The notes under the pieces are model-generated. The model did not search any database and was not told the DNA's origin. It worked only from the letters and a program-made list of their open reading frames with translations. A program made the position numbers and the translations under genes. A stretch of 64,000 bases of DNA from Crateriforma spongiae (GTDB lineage Bacteria; Planctomycetota; Planctomycetia; Pirellulales; Pirellulaceae), in the NCBI RefSeq assembly GCF_012290005.1, contig NZ_JAAXMS010000004.1, forward strand, positions 496,001-560,000, written 5' to 3'. This document shows positions 1 to 6,899 of this stretch, piece by piece. Each line of letters starts with the position of its first letter. The stretch's first letter is position 1.

Positions 1-135
1 ACAAACGACAACCGTAACGCAGACGTTGATTAATTTGTCCAACAAGTAACTAACTCCTAGTCGATGGGTGGTGGTCAACATGGCTTCACCCTCGGCGATC
101 TGTTCGGGCTTACGTCGCTTTCGTGCTTGTTTCAT
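1..135 (-). pseudogene. Possible remnant of an IS3-type transposase OrfA (N-terminus)
   Basis: Reading the minus strand from an ATG at 135, preceded by the ribosome-binding-site-like stretch AAAGGAGA about 7 bases upstream, gives an open frame of 45 codons that runs off the left edge. It begins MKQARKRRKPEQIAEGEAML. The pattern basic run, then PEQI, then EAML resembles the start of IS3-family OrfA proteins (usually RPEQIVxKLREAEAML), but several residues between PEQI and EAML are missing and what follows fits only weakly (a later RLGVS also occurs in that family). I read it as a decayed insertion-sequence end inside the island remnant. The similarity is short, so it could be chance. Confidence 0.35.
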
Positions 136-247
136 CTCGAGAGTCTCCTTTGCCGTTATTGGCCGGTACACTTTCATAACTCATGGACCAGTTTTTGGGG
201 AGCACGCCAAGTGAACTCGCCGCCGGGATTAGTTCTAGTGGAGAGGG

Positions 248-324
248 CTCACGCGAAGGCGCTAAGACGCGAAGTTAAGAAGATCCCAGCAACATCCTTA
301 GCGAGCTTCGCGGCTTCGCGTGAG
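248..324. repeat. Palindromic repeat unit upstream of the GxxExxY gene
   Basis: The left arm starts CTCACGCGAAGGCGCTAAG and the right arm ends CTTCGCGGCTTCGCGTGAG, so the unit can fold into a long imperfect hairpin. The same arms recur at 717-791 and 837-913. This copy lies directly before the start codon at 331; its final GTGAG sits about 7 bases upstream and may serve as a weak ribosome-binding site. Confidence 0.7.
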
Positions 325-330
325 AATCAC

Positions 331-756
331 ATGAACGAAAACGAATTTGGAAAAGTAGTCGTCGATTGTGCATTTCAAGTCCACAAGGCACTCGGACCAG
401 GTCTGCTGGAGTCGGTCTACGAAGTGGCATTGCTTCACGACATACGCAAACGCGGACTGAATGCCGAGAGGCAGGTTCCGATTCCAGTTCAATACGACGG
501 AGTTCAGTTTGAGGAAGGATTCCGAGCTGACATCATCGTCGAAGGACTCGTCATTCTCGAACTGAAGTCTGTTGAATCCGTTCACAAAGTCCACAAGAAG
601 CAACTGCTCACTTACCTTCGTCTCGCCGATAAACGCCTCGGGTATCTCATCAACTTTGGTGAGGAGCTAATCAAAGACGGTATTTCACGAGTTGCAAATG
701 GCGTGGATGACTGGGGCACGCGAAGACGCGAAGCCGCTAAGGATGGAAGGTCATGA
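331..756 (+). CDS. GxxExxY protein (PDDEXK-like family)
   Basis: A 141-residue protein matching the GxxExxY family (PF13366, grouped with PD-(D/E)XK nuclease-like folds), whose biological role is not established. Visible hallmarks are the name-giving motif GLLESVY near residues 29-35, the acidic pair in FRADIIVEG around residue 70, then LELKSVE near 80, which fits a D...ExK-type active site, and QLLTYLRLADKRLGYLINFG near 92-111. The family is usually 120-140 residues, so I start at ATG 331; the frame is open upstream to 64, but that part encodes nothing recognisable. The stop overlaps an ATG (ATGA at 753-756) inside the next palindromic repeat. The gene is framed by repeats and sits beside restriction and integrase remnants. 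Confidence 0.85.
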   Translation: MNENEFGKVVVDCAFQVHKALGPGLLESVYEVALLHDIRKRGLNAERQVPIPVQYDGVQFEEGFRADIIVEGLVILELKSVESVHKVHKKQLLTYLRLADKRLGYLINFGEELIKDGISRVANGVDDWGTRRREAAKDGRS

Positions 757-791
757 GTAAGAAACTTCGCGTCTTAGCGCCTTCGCGTGAG
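717..791. repeat. Palindromic repeat unit carrying an ATGA stop/start overlap
   Basis: The left arm CACGCGAAGACGCGAAG and the right arm CTTAGCGCCTTCGCGTGAG flank a loop with GGAAGGTCATGAGTAAG. The loop supplies the TGA stop of the GxxExxY gene and, one base earlier, an ATG opening a 41-codon frame (753-878). That frame ends at the equivalent ATGA in the next unit. Confidence 0.7.
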
Positions 792-836
792 CCCTTCCCG
801 AAAACCGCCTCCGCATTCAAACCGAAACGTATTGAT

Positions 837-913
837 CTCACGCGAAGGCGCGAAGCCGCGAAGGAGGAGAGATCATGACTAAGAATCTTCGCGACTTAGC
901 GCCTTCGCGTGAG
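837..913. repeat. Palindromic repeat unit with an embedded Shine-Dalgarno and ATGA
   Basis: The left arm CTCACGCGAAGGCGCGAAG and the right arm CTTAGCGCCTTCGCGTGAG flank GGAGGAGAGATCATGACTAAG. The loop has a strong GGAGG and an ATG at 875 that opens the frame of the following restriction-subunit fragment. It is closely related to the unit at 717-791. Confidence 0.7.
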
Positions 914-1072
914 AACTTCACTCATCGCACCGAACAAAAGCGGATCGTGTCGAAGGTGTCGGTCCTTTTGTCGCAGCTCGACGAGTTGTCCGCGCGATTG
1001 CGCTGCCGCCAGTCCACCACCGACGCCCTCCTCACCGCCCTCATCCATCAAATCTTGGAGGGCACCAAGTGA
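875..1072 (+). pseudogene. hsdS: C-terminal fragment of a type I restriction specificity subunit (HsdS)
   Basis: The frame encodes 65 residues. The first 16 or so come from the palindromic repeat. From about 926 it reads TEQKRIVSKVSVLLSQLDEL and ends LLTALIHQILEGTK. This is the typical tail of HsdS, where a conserved AEQKRIV segment and coiled-coil helix close the second target-recognition half. An intact HsdS is about 400-450 residues; neither recognition domain is present, nor are hsdM or hsdR in the window. The junction coincides with the repeat, which suggests that repeat insertion or recombination cut the gene. Confidence 0.7.
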
Positions 1073-1509
1073 CAACAAAGCGAAACAACCAAATCACAGG
1101 CAACGTCGGCATGTACTACGCCTGTTACCAACGTCAACAAACGCCAAGGGAGCCGAAGCTGATGCGAAACCTGCGGGCAACCCGGGAAGCCGAACTGCTG
1201 GCCCACTATCCGGCGAAAGATGTTTGCAGCTGGCTGGGCAGCAGCCCAAATGTGGCGAACAAGCACGACGCCATGACGATGCAGGCGTCGTTTGACCGTG
1301 CCGTGGCAGCAGACGCTGGCATCACAGGGGTGACTTGTGGGGTGCCTAGAAAAGTACCTCTGAAAGTACCCCAGACCATGCCAGAAAAGCCGGCCCAAAA
1401 TCGAGACACGAAAAAAGCCGATCAAGAAAACCCCGCAAAAAACTGGGGATGTCTTCAATCGGCTTTGGCTGGCTTATCGATCAGCTACCCCGCTAGGACT
1501 CGAACCTAG
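1069..1509 (+). pseudogene. Tyrosine recombinase (integrase) C-terminal remnant, catalytic Tyr lost
   Basis: The open frame overlaps the HsdS fragment end and runs into the tRNA. Recognisable homology starts near 1162 with NLRATREAELLAHYP, followed by VCSWLGSSPNVANKHDAMT. In tyrosine recombinases of this group the segment reads WLGxSxxVAxKHYxxxT, the final Y being the nucleophile; here it is Asp (codon GAC). The Arg-rich catalytic upstream part is absent. Integrases at this position, reading toward the 3' end of a tRNA gene, are typical of islands inserted at tRNA genes. The last residues (YPARTRT) are just the tRNA read in a coding frame. Confidence 0.7.
1414..1466 (-). terminator. Nested inverted repeat downstream of tRNA-Gln
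   Basis: AAAGCCGAT at 1414 pairs with ATCGGCTTT ending at 1466, with inner CCCC/GGGG pairs. On the minus strand it lies about 20 bases past the tRNA 3' end and is followed by a TTTTTT run (complement of 1411-1416), so it could terminate the tRNA transcript. It could instead belong to the old attachment region. Confidence 0.5.
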
Positions 1510-1556
1510 AATGACTGAACCAAAATCAGTAGTGTTGCCGATTACACCACGGGGTA
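1485..1556 (-). tRNA. tRNA-Gln (anticodon TTG)
   Basis: On the minus strand the sequence folds as a cloverleaf: acceptor stem TACCCCG/CGGGGTA, D arm with GGTGTAATCGGCAAC, anticodon stem ACTGA/TCAGT around the loop TTTTGGT (anticodon TTG, reading CAA), and T arm with GGTTCGAGTCC. The discriminator base is G at 1485; CCA is not encoded. The integrase remnant beside its 3' end suggests that it served as an integration site. Confidence 0.93.
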
Positions 1557-1567
1557 GGACGGAGCAG

Positions 1568-1595
1568 AGTGTAGCAGTCGATGTGGATTTGCTAA
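1568..1595 (-). promoter_or_regulatory. Putative promoter of tRNA-Gln
   Basis: On the minus strand TTAGCA (1595-1590) and TACACT (1573-1568) are separated by 16 bases, and the -10-like box ends 11 bases before the tRNA 5' end. Each box matches four of six consensus positions. Confidence 0.4.
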
Positions 1596-1665
1596 AGAGC
1601 ACCTGCGGCATTGCGACCCAGATTTTTGCCCCCAACGGCCGTCGCTTTGCGTCCAAAATTTTGGG

Positions 1666-2352
1666 TCATCGATTGGCGTGAACGGCGAAGGCCAGTCGTT
1701 GCAGTTCGCGGGCCAGGTCGACGTTGATCACCGCCACCGACGACGGCAATTTGATCGTCATCGGCGTGAAATTCAAGATGCCGGTGACTCCGACACCCAC
1801 CAATTTCGACGCGACCTCCGGGGCGGCATCGACGGGGACCGCCAGGATTCCCAGATCGGGCTGGATCGACGCGCACACGCCTTCGAGCATGTTGAAGTCG
1901 GCGACCCGGATCCCGCCCAGCTTGCGGCCGATTTTCGCCGGATCGATGTCGAAGGCGACCGCCAGGTGAAACCCCAATTGGTCGAAGCCGCGGTATCGCA
2001 GCAGGGCGTCGCCCAGCGATCCGACGCCCACCAGGATGACCTTCCACCGGACGCCGCTGCCCAGCAACATGCCGATGCGATCGGCCAAATCGGCAACGTC
2101 GTAACCCACCCCGCGGCGGCCCACGCTGCCCAGTGAACTGAGGTCACGTCGAACGACCGCGGGCGAAACGTCGACCAGTTTGCCCATTTCGCGGCTGTTG
2201 ATCGACGTCGTTCCACCGGCCAGGACGCGGTGCAATTCGCGGTGGTACAGGGACAGGCGTCCGACGGCGGCGCGTGGCAGATCGGCGGCGATCTGCCGGA
2301 GGACTTCGGGTGACGGATCGTCGTCGCATGAATCGTTGGCCGCATCATTCAT
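1666..2352 (-). CDS. rex: Redox-sensing transcriptional repressor Rex
   Basis: A 228-residue Rex-family repressor, which senses the NADH/NAD+ ratio and controls fermentative and respiratory genes. Residues about 25-95 form the winged-helix DNA-binding domain (VSPAVVRRDLSSLG, then GRRGVGYDV). A Rossmann domain follows with the dinucleotide-binding GVGSLG at 109-114 and an acidic FDID about 20 residues later. The C-terminal NVDLARELQRLA segment fits the domain-swapped helix of Rex dimers. Length is normal (about 210-230). It is transcribed away from the YTV gene and toward the tRNA; no convincing Rex operator is visible upstream. Confidence 0.93.
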   Translation of the reverse strand: MNDAANDSCDDDPSPEVLRQIAADLPRAAVGRLSLYHRELHRVLAGGTTSINSREMGKLVDVSPAVVRRDLSSLGSVGRRGVGYDVADLADRIGMLLGSGVRWKVILVGVGSLGDALLRYRGFDQLGFHLAVAFDIDPAKIGRKLGGIRVADFNMLEGVCASIQPDLGILAVPVDAAPEVASKLVGVGVTGILNFTPMTIKLPSSVAVINVDLARELQRLAFAVHANR

Positions 2353-2842
2353 GCCGCCATTGTGTCACGAATGGGGCGAATCCGCACGAGTCAAGTCGGC
2401 AAAACCGCCGCCCTTTTGGGGGACACCAATGTCCAAATATCGTGGGCAGGTGGGATAAATCCCCTCGGGAAACCCCTTGGCTTATCCGCTGACCCGCACA
2501 ACCGGTACAACCCGAAGCTTTGTCAGCAAAGGCCGACCCAAACGTCCCAAATTGCCTCGGTGGTGCGGTTTGCGTGGGCAACGTTTTCAACGTGGTCGAT
2601 GTAGTCACTGCATCGGAACCAGTTTCGTTAGGGCATGGATTTTCCCTCAGCCCGATAGTTCTCCCAGGCCGCACTTCGTACCAGCGGACTACAGCACGGG
2701 GGAGCCGGCGAGGCGACTCGAGAGTATCGAGCGCCGGGGCCGCGAAATTCCGATTCAGACGCCGCGATCCGAGCAAGTTGCTCGGCGGCGTTCACGCTAC
2801 GTCCTAGCGACACTCGCGTTGTTTCCTGTGGAGAAGTTAAAG
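2353..2842. other. Intergenic region between rex and the YTV gene
   Basis: A 490-base divergent spacer. The YTV reading frame stays open back to 2477, but the encoded residues look unlike a protein and precede a clear signal peptide. GGAGAAG at 2830-2836 is a plausible ribosome-binding site for the ATG at 2843. I see no RNA gene, strong promoter or terminator. Confidence 0.5.
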
Positions 2843-4633
2843 ATGAAAAGGCTGTGGTTGTTGCCTGCCTTGACGATGATCAGCATCGTCTCGGGCGCAA
2901 ATTCCGCGAGCGCCGCTTATTGTGGCGCAATCAGCTATGAAGGCTGTAGCGGATGTGGTGGTTCGGTTGTCGAAGGTGGTGCGGTTGCCGATGGCGCCGT
3001 GGTTGCTGACGGCGGCGCGGCTGCCGGTGGTTCGTACACCGTGATGCGATCGGTTCAAGAAACCGTTTACGAGCAAGTCCAAGAGACTCGCTATCGCACG
3101 CGGACCGAAACGTACTACGAAGACAAGGAAGTTCAAGCGACTCGGATGGTCCAAGAACAACGGACCAAAGACGTCAATTACACCGTGATGGTGCCGACGT
3201 ACGAAACCAAAACTCGTACGATCAACTACACGGTCAACAAGCCGGTGTACGAACAACACCAGCGCGTCATCAACTACACGGTCAAAAAGCCCGTGTACGA
3301 GACCAAGACTCGCACGATCAATTACACCGTGATGAAGCCCGTTTACGAGCAACATCAAAAGGTGATCAACTACACGGTCAAAAAGCCCGTGTACGAAACC
3401 AAGACTCGTACGATCAACTACACGGTCATGAAGCCCGTGCACGAGACTCGCACGAAGACCATCAACTACACCGTGATGGTCCCGACGTACGAAACCAAGA
3501 CTCGTACGATCAACTACACGGTTTACAACACCGTGAAGGAAAACAAGGTTCGCACCGAGACGTACAGCGTCATGGTTCCGCAAACCTACACCAAGACGAT
3601 CACCGTGAACACGGGATCGTGGGAAACCCAAACCGAAACCATCCCGGGTCCGGTCCAACGCCGCGTCGTTCGCGAACCCGGCACTTGGTCGTACGATCCT
3701 TGCAGCTGCAAGTGCGTCTACACCCCCGGTGAATGCCGCGTCGAGTGCGTGCAATGCCCGCCGAAGACGATCTGCAAGAAGGTCTGGGTCCCGAGCTGCG
3801 AGCAGCGTGAAGTGACCTGCACGAAGTACGTCAAGGAATGCCGCACCCGCGAAATTCCTTACACCGTGTGCCGCAAGGTTCCGGAATGCCGTACCAAGGT
3901 TTGCGAATACAAAGTTTGCAAGATGGTTCCCGAATGCCGCACCAAGACCTGCAACTACACCGTTTGCAAGATGGTCCCCGAGTGCCGCACGAAGACCTGC
4001 AACTACACCGTTTGCAGCTACGTTTGCGAGCAACGTCAAAAGGTTTGCAACTACACGACCTGCAAGATGGTCCCCGAGTGCCGAACCAAGACCTGCACCT
4101 ACAAAGTTTGCAACTACGTTTGCGAACAACGTCAAAAGGTTTGCAACTACACGACCTGCAAGATGGTCCCCGAGTGCCGCACCAAGACCTGCACCTACAA
4201 GGTTTGCAAGATGGTCCCCGAGTGCCGCACCAAGCAAGTTTGCTACACCGTTTGCCGTCCTGAGTGCTACACGAAGATCGTCAAGGTCGCCAAGTGCCGT
4301 AAGGTTTGCGAACCTTACACCGTCACCAAGTGCGTGCCGCGAGTCGTGTGCAAGCAAGTCCCGGTCACCGTTTGCTGCCCCGCTCCGACCTGCTGCGGTT
4401 CGTCCGTCAGCAGCGCCAGCGACATGGGTGCATGCGGATGTGGCGACAGCAGCTGCGGTGGCGGCTGTGGCGCCGCTGCCGACTGCGGCTGCGACGCCGG
4501 TTGCGGTTGTGCCGCTCCGGCTCCCGCTTGCTGCCCGGCCAAGAAGAGCTGCATCGAAGGCCTGCTGAACAAGCTGTTCGGTGGCCGTAGCTGCAACAGC
4601 TGCTGCGACGTCGCTCCGGCTTGCGGATGCTAA
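2843..4633 (+). CDS. YTV-repeat cysteine-rich cell-wall protein
   Basis: A 596-residue secreted protein of the planctomycete YTV family, proposed from Rhodopirellula work to be part of the proteinaceous wall. It has a signal peptide (residues 1-25, cleavage near SASA/A), then a cysteine-free block (about 105-255) with a 16-residue period built on INYTVMKPVYETKTRT, alternating with YEQHQ-type units. After a short linker a cysteine-rich block (about 320-475) of the same period follows, built on CRTKTCNYTVCKMVPE. The last 70 residues are rich in Gly and Cys and end in CGC. The two blocks could give a flexible and a disulfide-linked part; that is inference. I start at ATG 2843 because the signal peptide begins there. 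A terminator follows. Confidence 0.9.
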   Translation: MKRLWLLPALTMISIVSGANSASAAYCGAISYEGCSGCGGSVVEGGAVADGAVVADGGAAAGGSYTVMRSVQETVYEQVQETRYRTRTETYYEDKEVQATRMVQEQRTKDVNYTVMVPTYETKTRTINYTVNKPVYEQHQRVINYTVKKPVYETKTRTINYTVMKPVYEQHQKVINYTVKKPVYETKTRTINYTVMKPVHETRTKTINYTVMVPTYETKTRTINYTVYNTVKENKVRTETYSVMVPQTYTKTITVNTGSWETQTETIPGPVQRRVVREPGTWSYDPCSCKCVYTPGECRVECVQCPPKTICKKVWVPSCEQREVTCTKYVKECRTREIPYTVCRKVPECRTKVCEYKVCKMVPECRTKTCNYTVCKMVPECRTKTCNYTVCSYVCEQRQKVCNYTTCKMVPECRTKTCTYKVCNYVCEQRQKVCNYTTCKMVPECRTKTCTYKVCKMVPECRTKQVCYTVCRPECYTKIVKVAKCRKVCEPYTVTKCVPRVVCKQVPVTVCCPAPTCCGSSVSSASDMGACGCGDSSCGGGCGAAADCGCDAGCGCAAPAPACCPAKKSCIEGLLNKLFGGRSCNSCCDVAPACGC

Positions 4634-4695
4634 TCCGGAAGTTGGAAGTTTCGCCTTCGCGGCGAAGCAACCAAAATTAGGACGTTAGCTACGAC

Positions 4696-4737
4696 GGCGG
4701 GTCGAGTCTTCGAAAGAAGATTCGATCCGCCTTTTTT
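4696..4737 (+). terminator. Rho-independent terminator after the YTV gene
   Basis: GGCGG-TCGA-TCTTC pairs with GAAGA-TCGA-CCGCC around a GAAA loop and is followed by TTTTTT. A second, smaller hairpin (TTCGCC/GGCGAA, 4650-4666) lies just after the stop codon. Confidence 0.9.
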
Positions 4738-4998
4738 CGTTGGTTCACCCGGCGATCCTGCCAAGCCGTGACACGCGGCGGCGATGCGTGAAGCAGCAAA
4801 AAACTTGACCCGCCCGGCCAGAGCGTTAACCTTACCCTTGGAGTGGTGCAAGGAGGGGCCCCTGTTGGTGCGGTCTGTGATGCTGGTGGTGGTTTCATTT
4901 TGCCACTTTCGGCCCTTTTTTTGCTCTCTTTCCCAATTTCACACTTCCGCCGCCCTACAGTTGGGTGTCAACAAGATCCATTCGCTCGGGGAATCACC

Positions 4999-5988
4999 AT
5001 GAATTGCGGGCCTTTCACCTGTCTACTTTCCGTCGCCGCGGCGGCCGTCGTTTTCACCAGCCAAGCCGCCGCCAATTGGACGGACCAAGCATTTCAGGTG
5101 AAATCGCACAACTTCGGGACCGTCGCCGTCGGGGCGAAGACCGAATTTCGGTTTCCGATTTACAACCCGCTGAACCAGCCGATCCATATTCAAACGGTTC
5201 GTGCCAGCTGTGGTTGCACCACGCCGATCGTCGAGACGCCGTACATCGAACCCGGTCAATCGGGATCCATCTTGGCTCGGTTCAATACGCCGACCTTCCG
5301 TGGAAAGAAAGGTGCCACGCTGACGGTCGTGATTGACAAACCGTATTACACCGAAGTCCGTTTGCGTGTGGACGGTTACATCCGCAGCGATATGGTCTTC
5401 CACCCGGGCGAAATCGATTTCGGCATGATCAACCGTGGTGATTCGGTGGACCAGTCGACTCGCGTTCTGTACGCCGGACGTGGCGATTGGCAAATCGTCG
5501 ACGTCCGCAGCAGCCAGCCGTGGATCCAAGCCAGCAAAGAAGAAGTCAAACGCAGCGGCGGATCGGTCGAATACAAAATCAACGTCGCGATTCGCGAAGA
5601 CGCACCGATCGGGTTCTTCCAAAACGAAGTCGTTGTGACGACGAACGACCGTTCCATGCCGCGAGTCCCGCTGATCGTCAGCGGACGTGTCGACGCCGCG
5701 TTGACGATCGCCCCGCAGTCATTGGCGCTGGGACAACTGAAGATCGGTCAAGCCGTTGAGGAACGTTTGGTGATCCGCGGCCAGGAACCATTCACGATCG
5801 ACGCGATCGAATGTGAAGGATGGGACATCGCTTTCGAACCCATCACGCAAGCCAAGAAGATGCACATCTTCACGGTCAAGTTCACCCCAACCGAATCTGC
5901 GACGTCTCAAAAACAGACGGTTGTTATCAAAACCGGTGGTGACAAACCGGTGACCGCCAAGGCGATGTTGACTGCCGACGTTCAATAA
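4999..5988 (+). CDS. Exported DUF1573 domain protein
   Basis: A 329-residue protein with a signal peptide (about 1-26, ending QAAA) followed by a DUF1573 domain, an Ig-like beta-sandwich common in Bacteroidetes and Planctomycetes with no assigned biochemical role. The hallmark reads NFGTVAVGAK near residue 38, then ASCGCTTP at 69-76, with the paired cysteines 71 and 73, and EPGQSG. The rest looks like two more beta-sandwich repeats of the same kind (IDFGMINRGD near 142, LALGQLKIGQ near 245). The start at 4999 has GGGGA eight bases upstream and gives the signal peptide; the frame is open further upstream without support. Terminators lie on both sides, so it is probably a single-gene unit. Confidence 0.88.
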   Translation: MNCGPFTCLLSVAAAAVVFTSQAAANWTDQAFQVKSHNFGTVAVGAKTEFRFPIYNPLNQPIHIQTVRASCGCTTPIVETPYIEPGQSGSILARFNTPTFRGKKGATLTVVIDKPYYTEVRLRVDGYIRSDMVFHPGEIDFGMINRGDSVDQSTRVLYAGRGDWQIVDVRSSQPWIQASKEEVKRSGGSVEYKINVAIREDAPIGFFQNEVVVTTNDRSMPRVPLIVSGRVDAALTIAPQSLALGQLKIGQAVEERLVIRGQEPFTIDAIECEGWDIAFEPITQAKKMHIFTVKFTPTESATSQKQTVVIKTGGDKPVTAKAMLTADVQ

Positions 5989-6096
5989 CGACGCGTTCGC
6001 CGAGAGAATGCATACGGTGATCAAGACGATCGGTCAGCCAAACGTCACCTGACGATCCAATCGCCAAGCAAAGCCTTAGACATTTACAGCAAAAAG

Positions 6097-6131
6097 CCGA
6101 GTCAGTCCCACTGGATCGACTCGGTTTTTTT
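6097..6131. terminator. Terminator hairpin, probably bidirectional
   Basis: CCGAGTC (6097-6103) pairs with GACTCGG (6118-6124), followed by TTTTTTT on the plus strand; AAAAA before the stem gives a T run on the minus strand. It separates the DUF1573 gene from the convergent deacetylase gene. Confidence 0.88.
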
Positions 6132-6173
6132 CGTGCGCCGACAAAGCCACGGTGCAACAACCGACATCAAATC

Positions 6174-6896
6174 TCAGATCAAATCGCGCAGCGAATCGAT
6201 CGCCAATGGTTCCTTGGTTGCAAACGGTTCGCCGTATCGACGATTGATCAGTTTGCCCCAGTACGCCGCATCGTCGCGGACGCGATCGATCATTGTCGGT
6301 GGTTCGGTCGGCCGTCCGGTGATGAATTGGCTCTCGTACGCCATCACCGAGGCGATCTTTTGGTCCCAGTGGTCGCTGATGTCAACAATCCAGCTGGGTT
6401 GAACTGCCAATCGCAGGTGGATACAGAAGTAGTAATAGACTCGTTCGGGATGGAACCGATCGCCGGGCATGTCCGTCTTGCTTAGCTTTGCCCAAAACCT
6501 TGCCGCTTCAACCAGTTCTGTTGCCGCGACATGGTCCGGATGTGCGTCCATCCAATAGGGTGCGAACAGCCATCGCGGCCGCAGCATCCGAAAGAAACTG
6601 GCCAACAATTCGCGGGCTTCCAGGGTGGCTTGCAGTTTTCGATTGGTCAGGCCGGCATTGCCACGCCACGTCAAACGAAGGGCTTCGGTGGCTGACGCGG
6701 TTTCGGCTTGACGGATCGAATCGCTGCCGTGCGGGGTGGGTTCGCCGGAGGTCAAATCCAACACGCCGACACGCATGCCGGCATCAATCATCTTGGCGAT
6801 GGTCCCGCCCATGCCCAATTCGGCATCGTCCGGATGCGGGGCGATGACCAGGAAATCCAGCGGTTCAACGTCAATGCTGCGTGGGTCAGTGATCAC
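6174..6896 (-). CDS. bshB1: PIG-L family deacetylase, BshB1-like
   Basis: A 240-residue zinc-dependent LmbE/PIG-L deacetylase. The metal and catalytic motif PHPDDAE is at 20-26, and a second metal motif, DAHPDHVAA, is near 118. Length and the [11 protein letters not shown]-like segment fit BshB1, which removes the acetyl group from GlcNAc-malate in bacillithiol synthesis. No bshA or bshC is in the window, so the substrate is inferred and could be another GlcNAc conjugate. The start lies 3 bases after the stop of the upstream PQQ-protein gene, so the two are probably co-transcribed and translationally coupled. Confidence 0.8.
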   Translation of the reverse strand: MITDPRSIDVEPLDFLVIAPHPDDAELGMGGTIAKMIDAGMRVGVLDLTSGEPTPHGSDSIRQAETASATEALRLTWRGNAGLTNRKLQATLEARELLASFFRMLRPRWLFAPYWMDAHPDHVAATELVEAARFWAKLSKTDMPGDRFHPERVYYYFCIHLRLAVQPSWIVDISDHWDQKIASVMAYESQFITGRPTEPPTMIDRVRDDAAYWGKLINRRYGEPFATKEPLAIDSLRDLI

Positions 6897-6899
6897 GGG

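Noticed and set aside
64-330. N-terminal extension of the GxxExxY frame
   Set aside because: The frame is open back to 64 but the residues are unlike the family, pass through the palindromic repeat, and the usual family length fits a start at 331.
2837-4357. 506-codon minus-strand frame opposite the YTV gene
   Set aside because: It is the antisense of the codon-regular repeats of the YTV gene and encodes a low-complexity string without domains.
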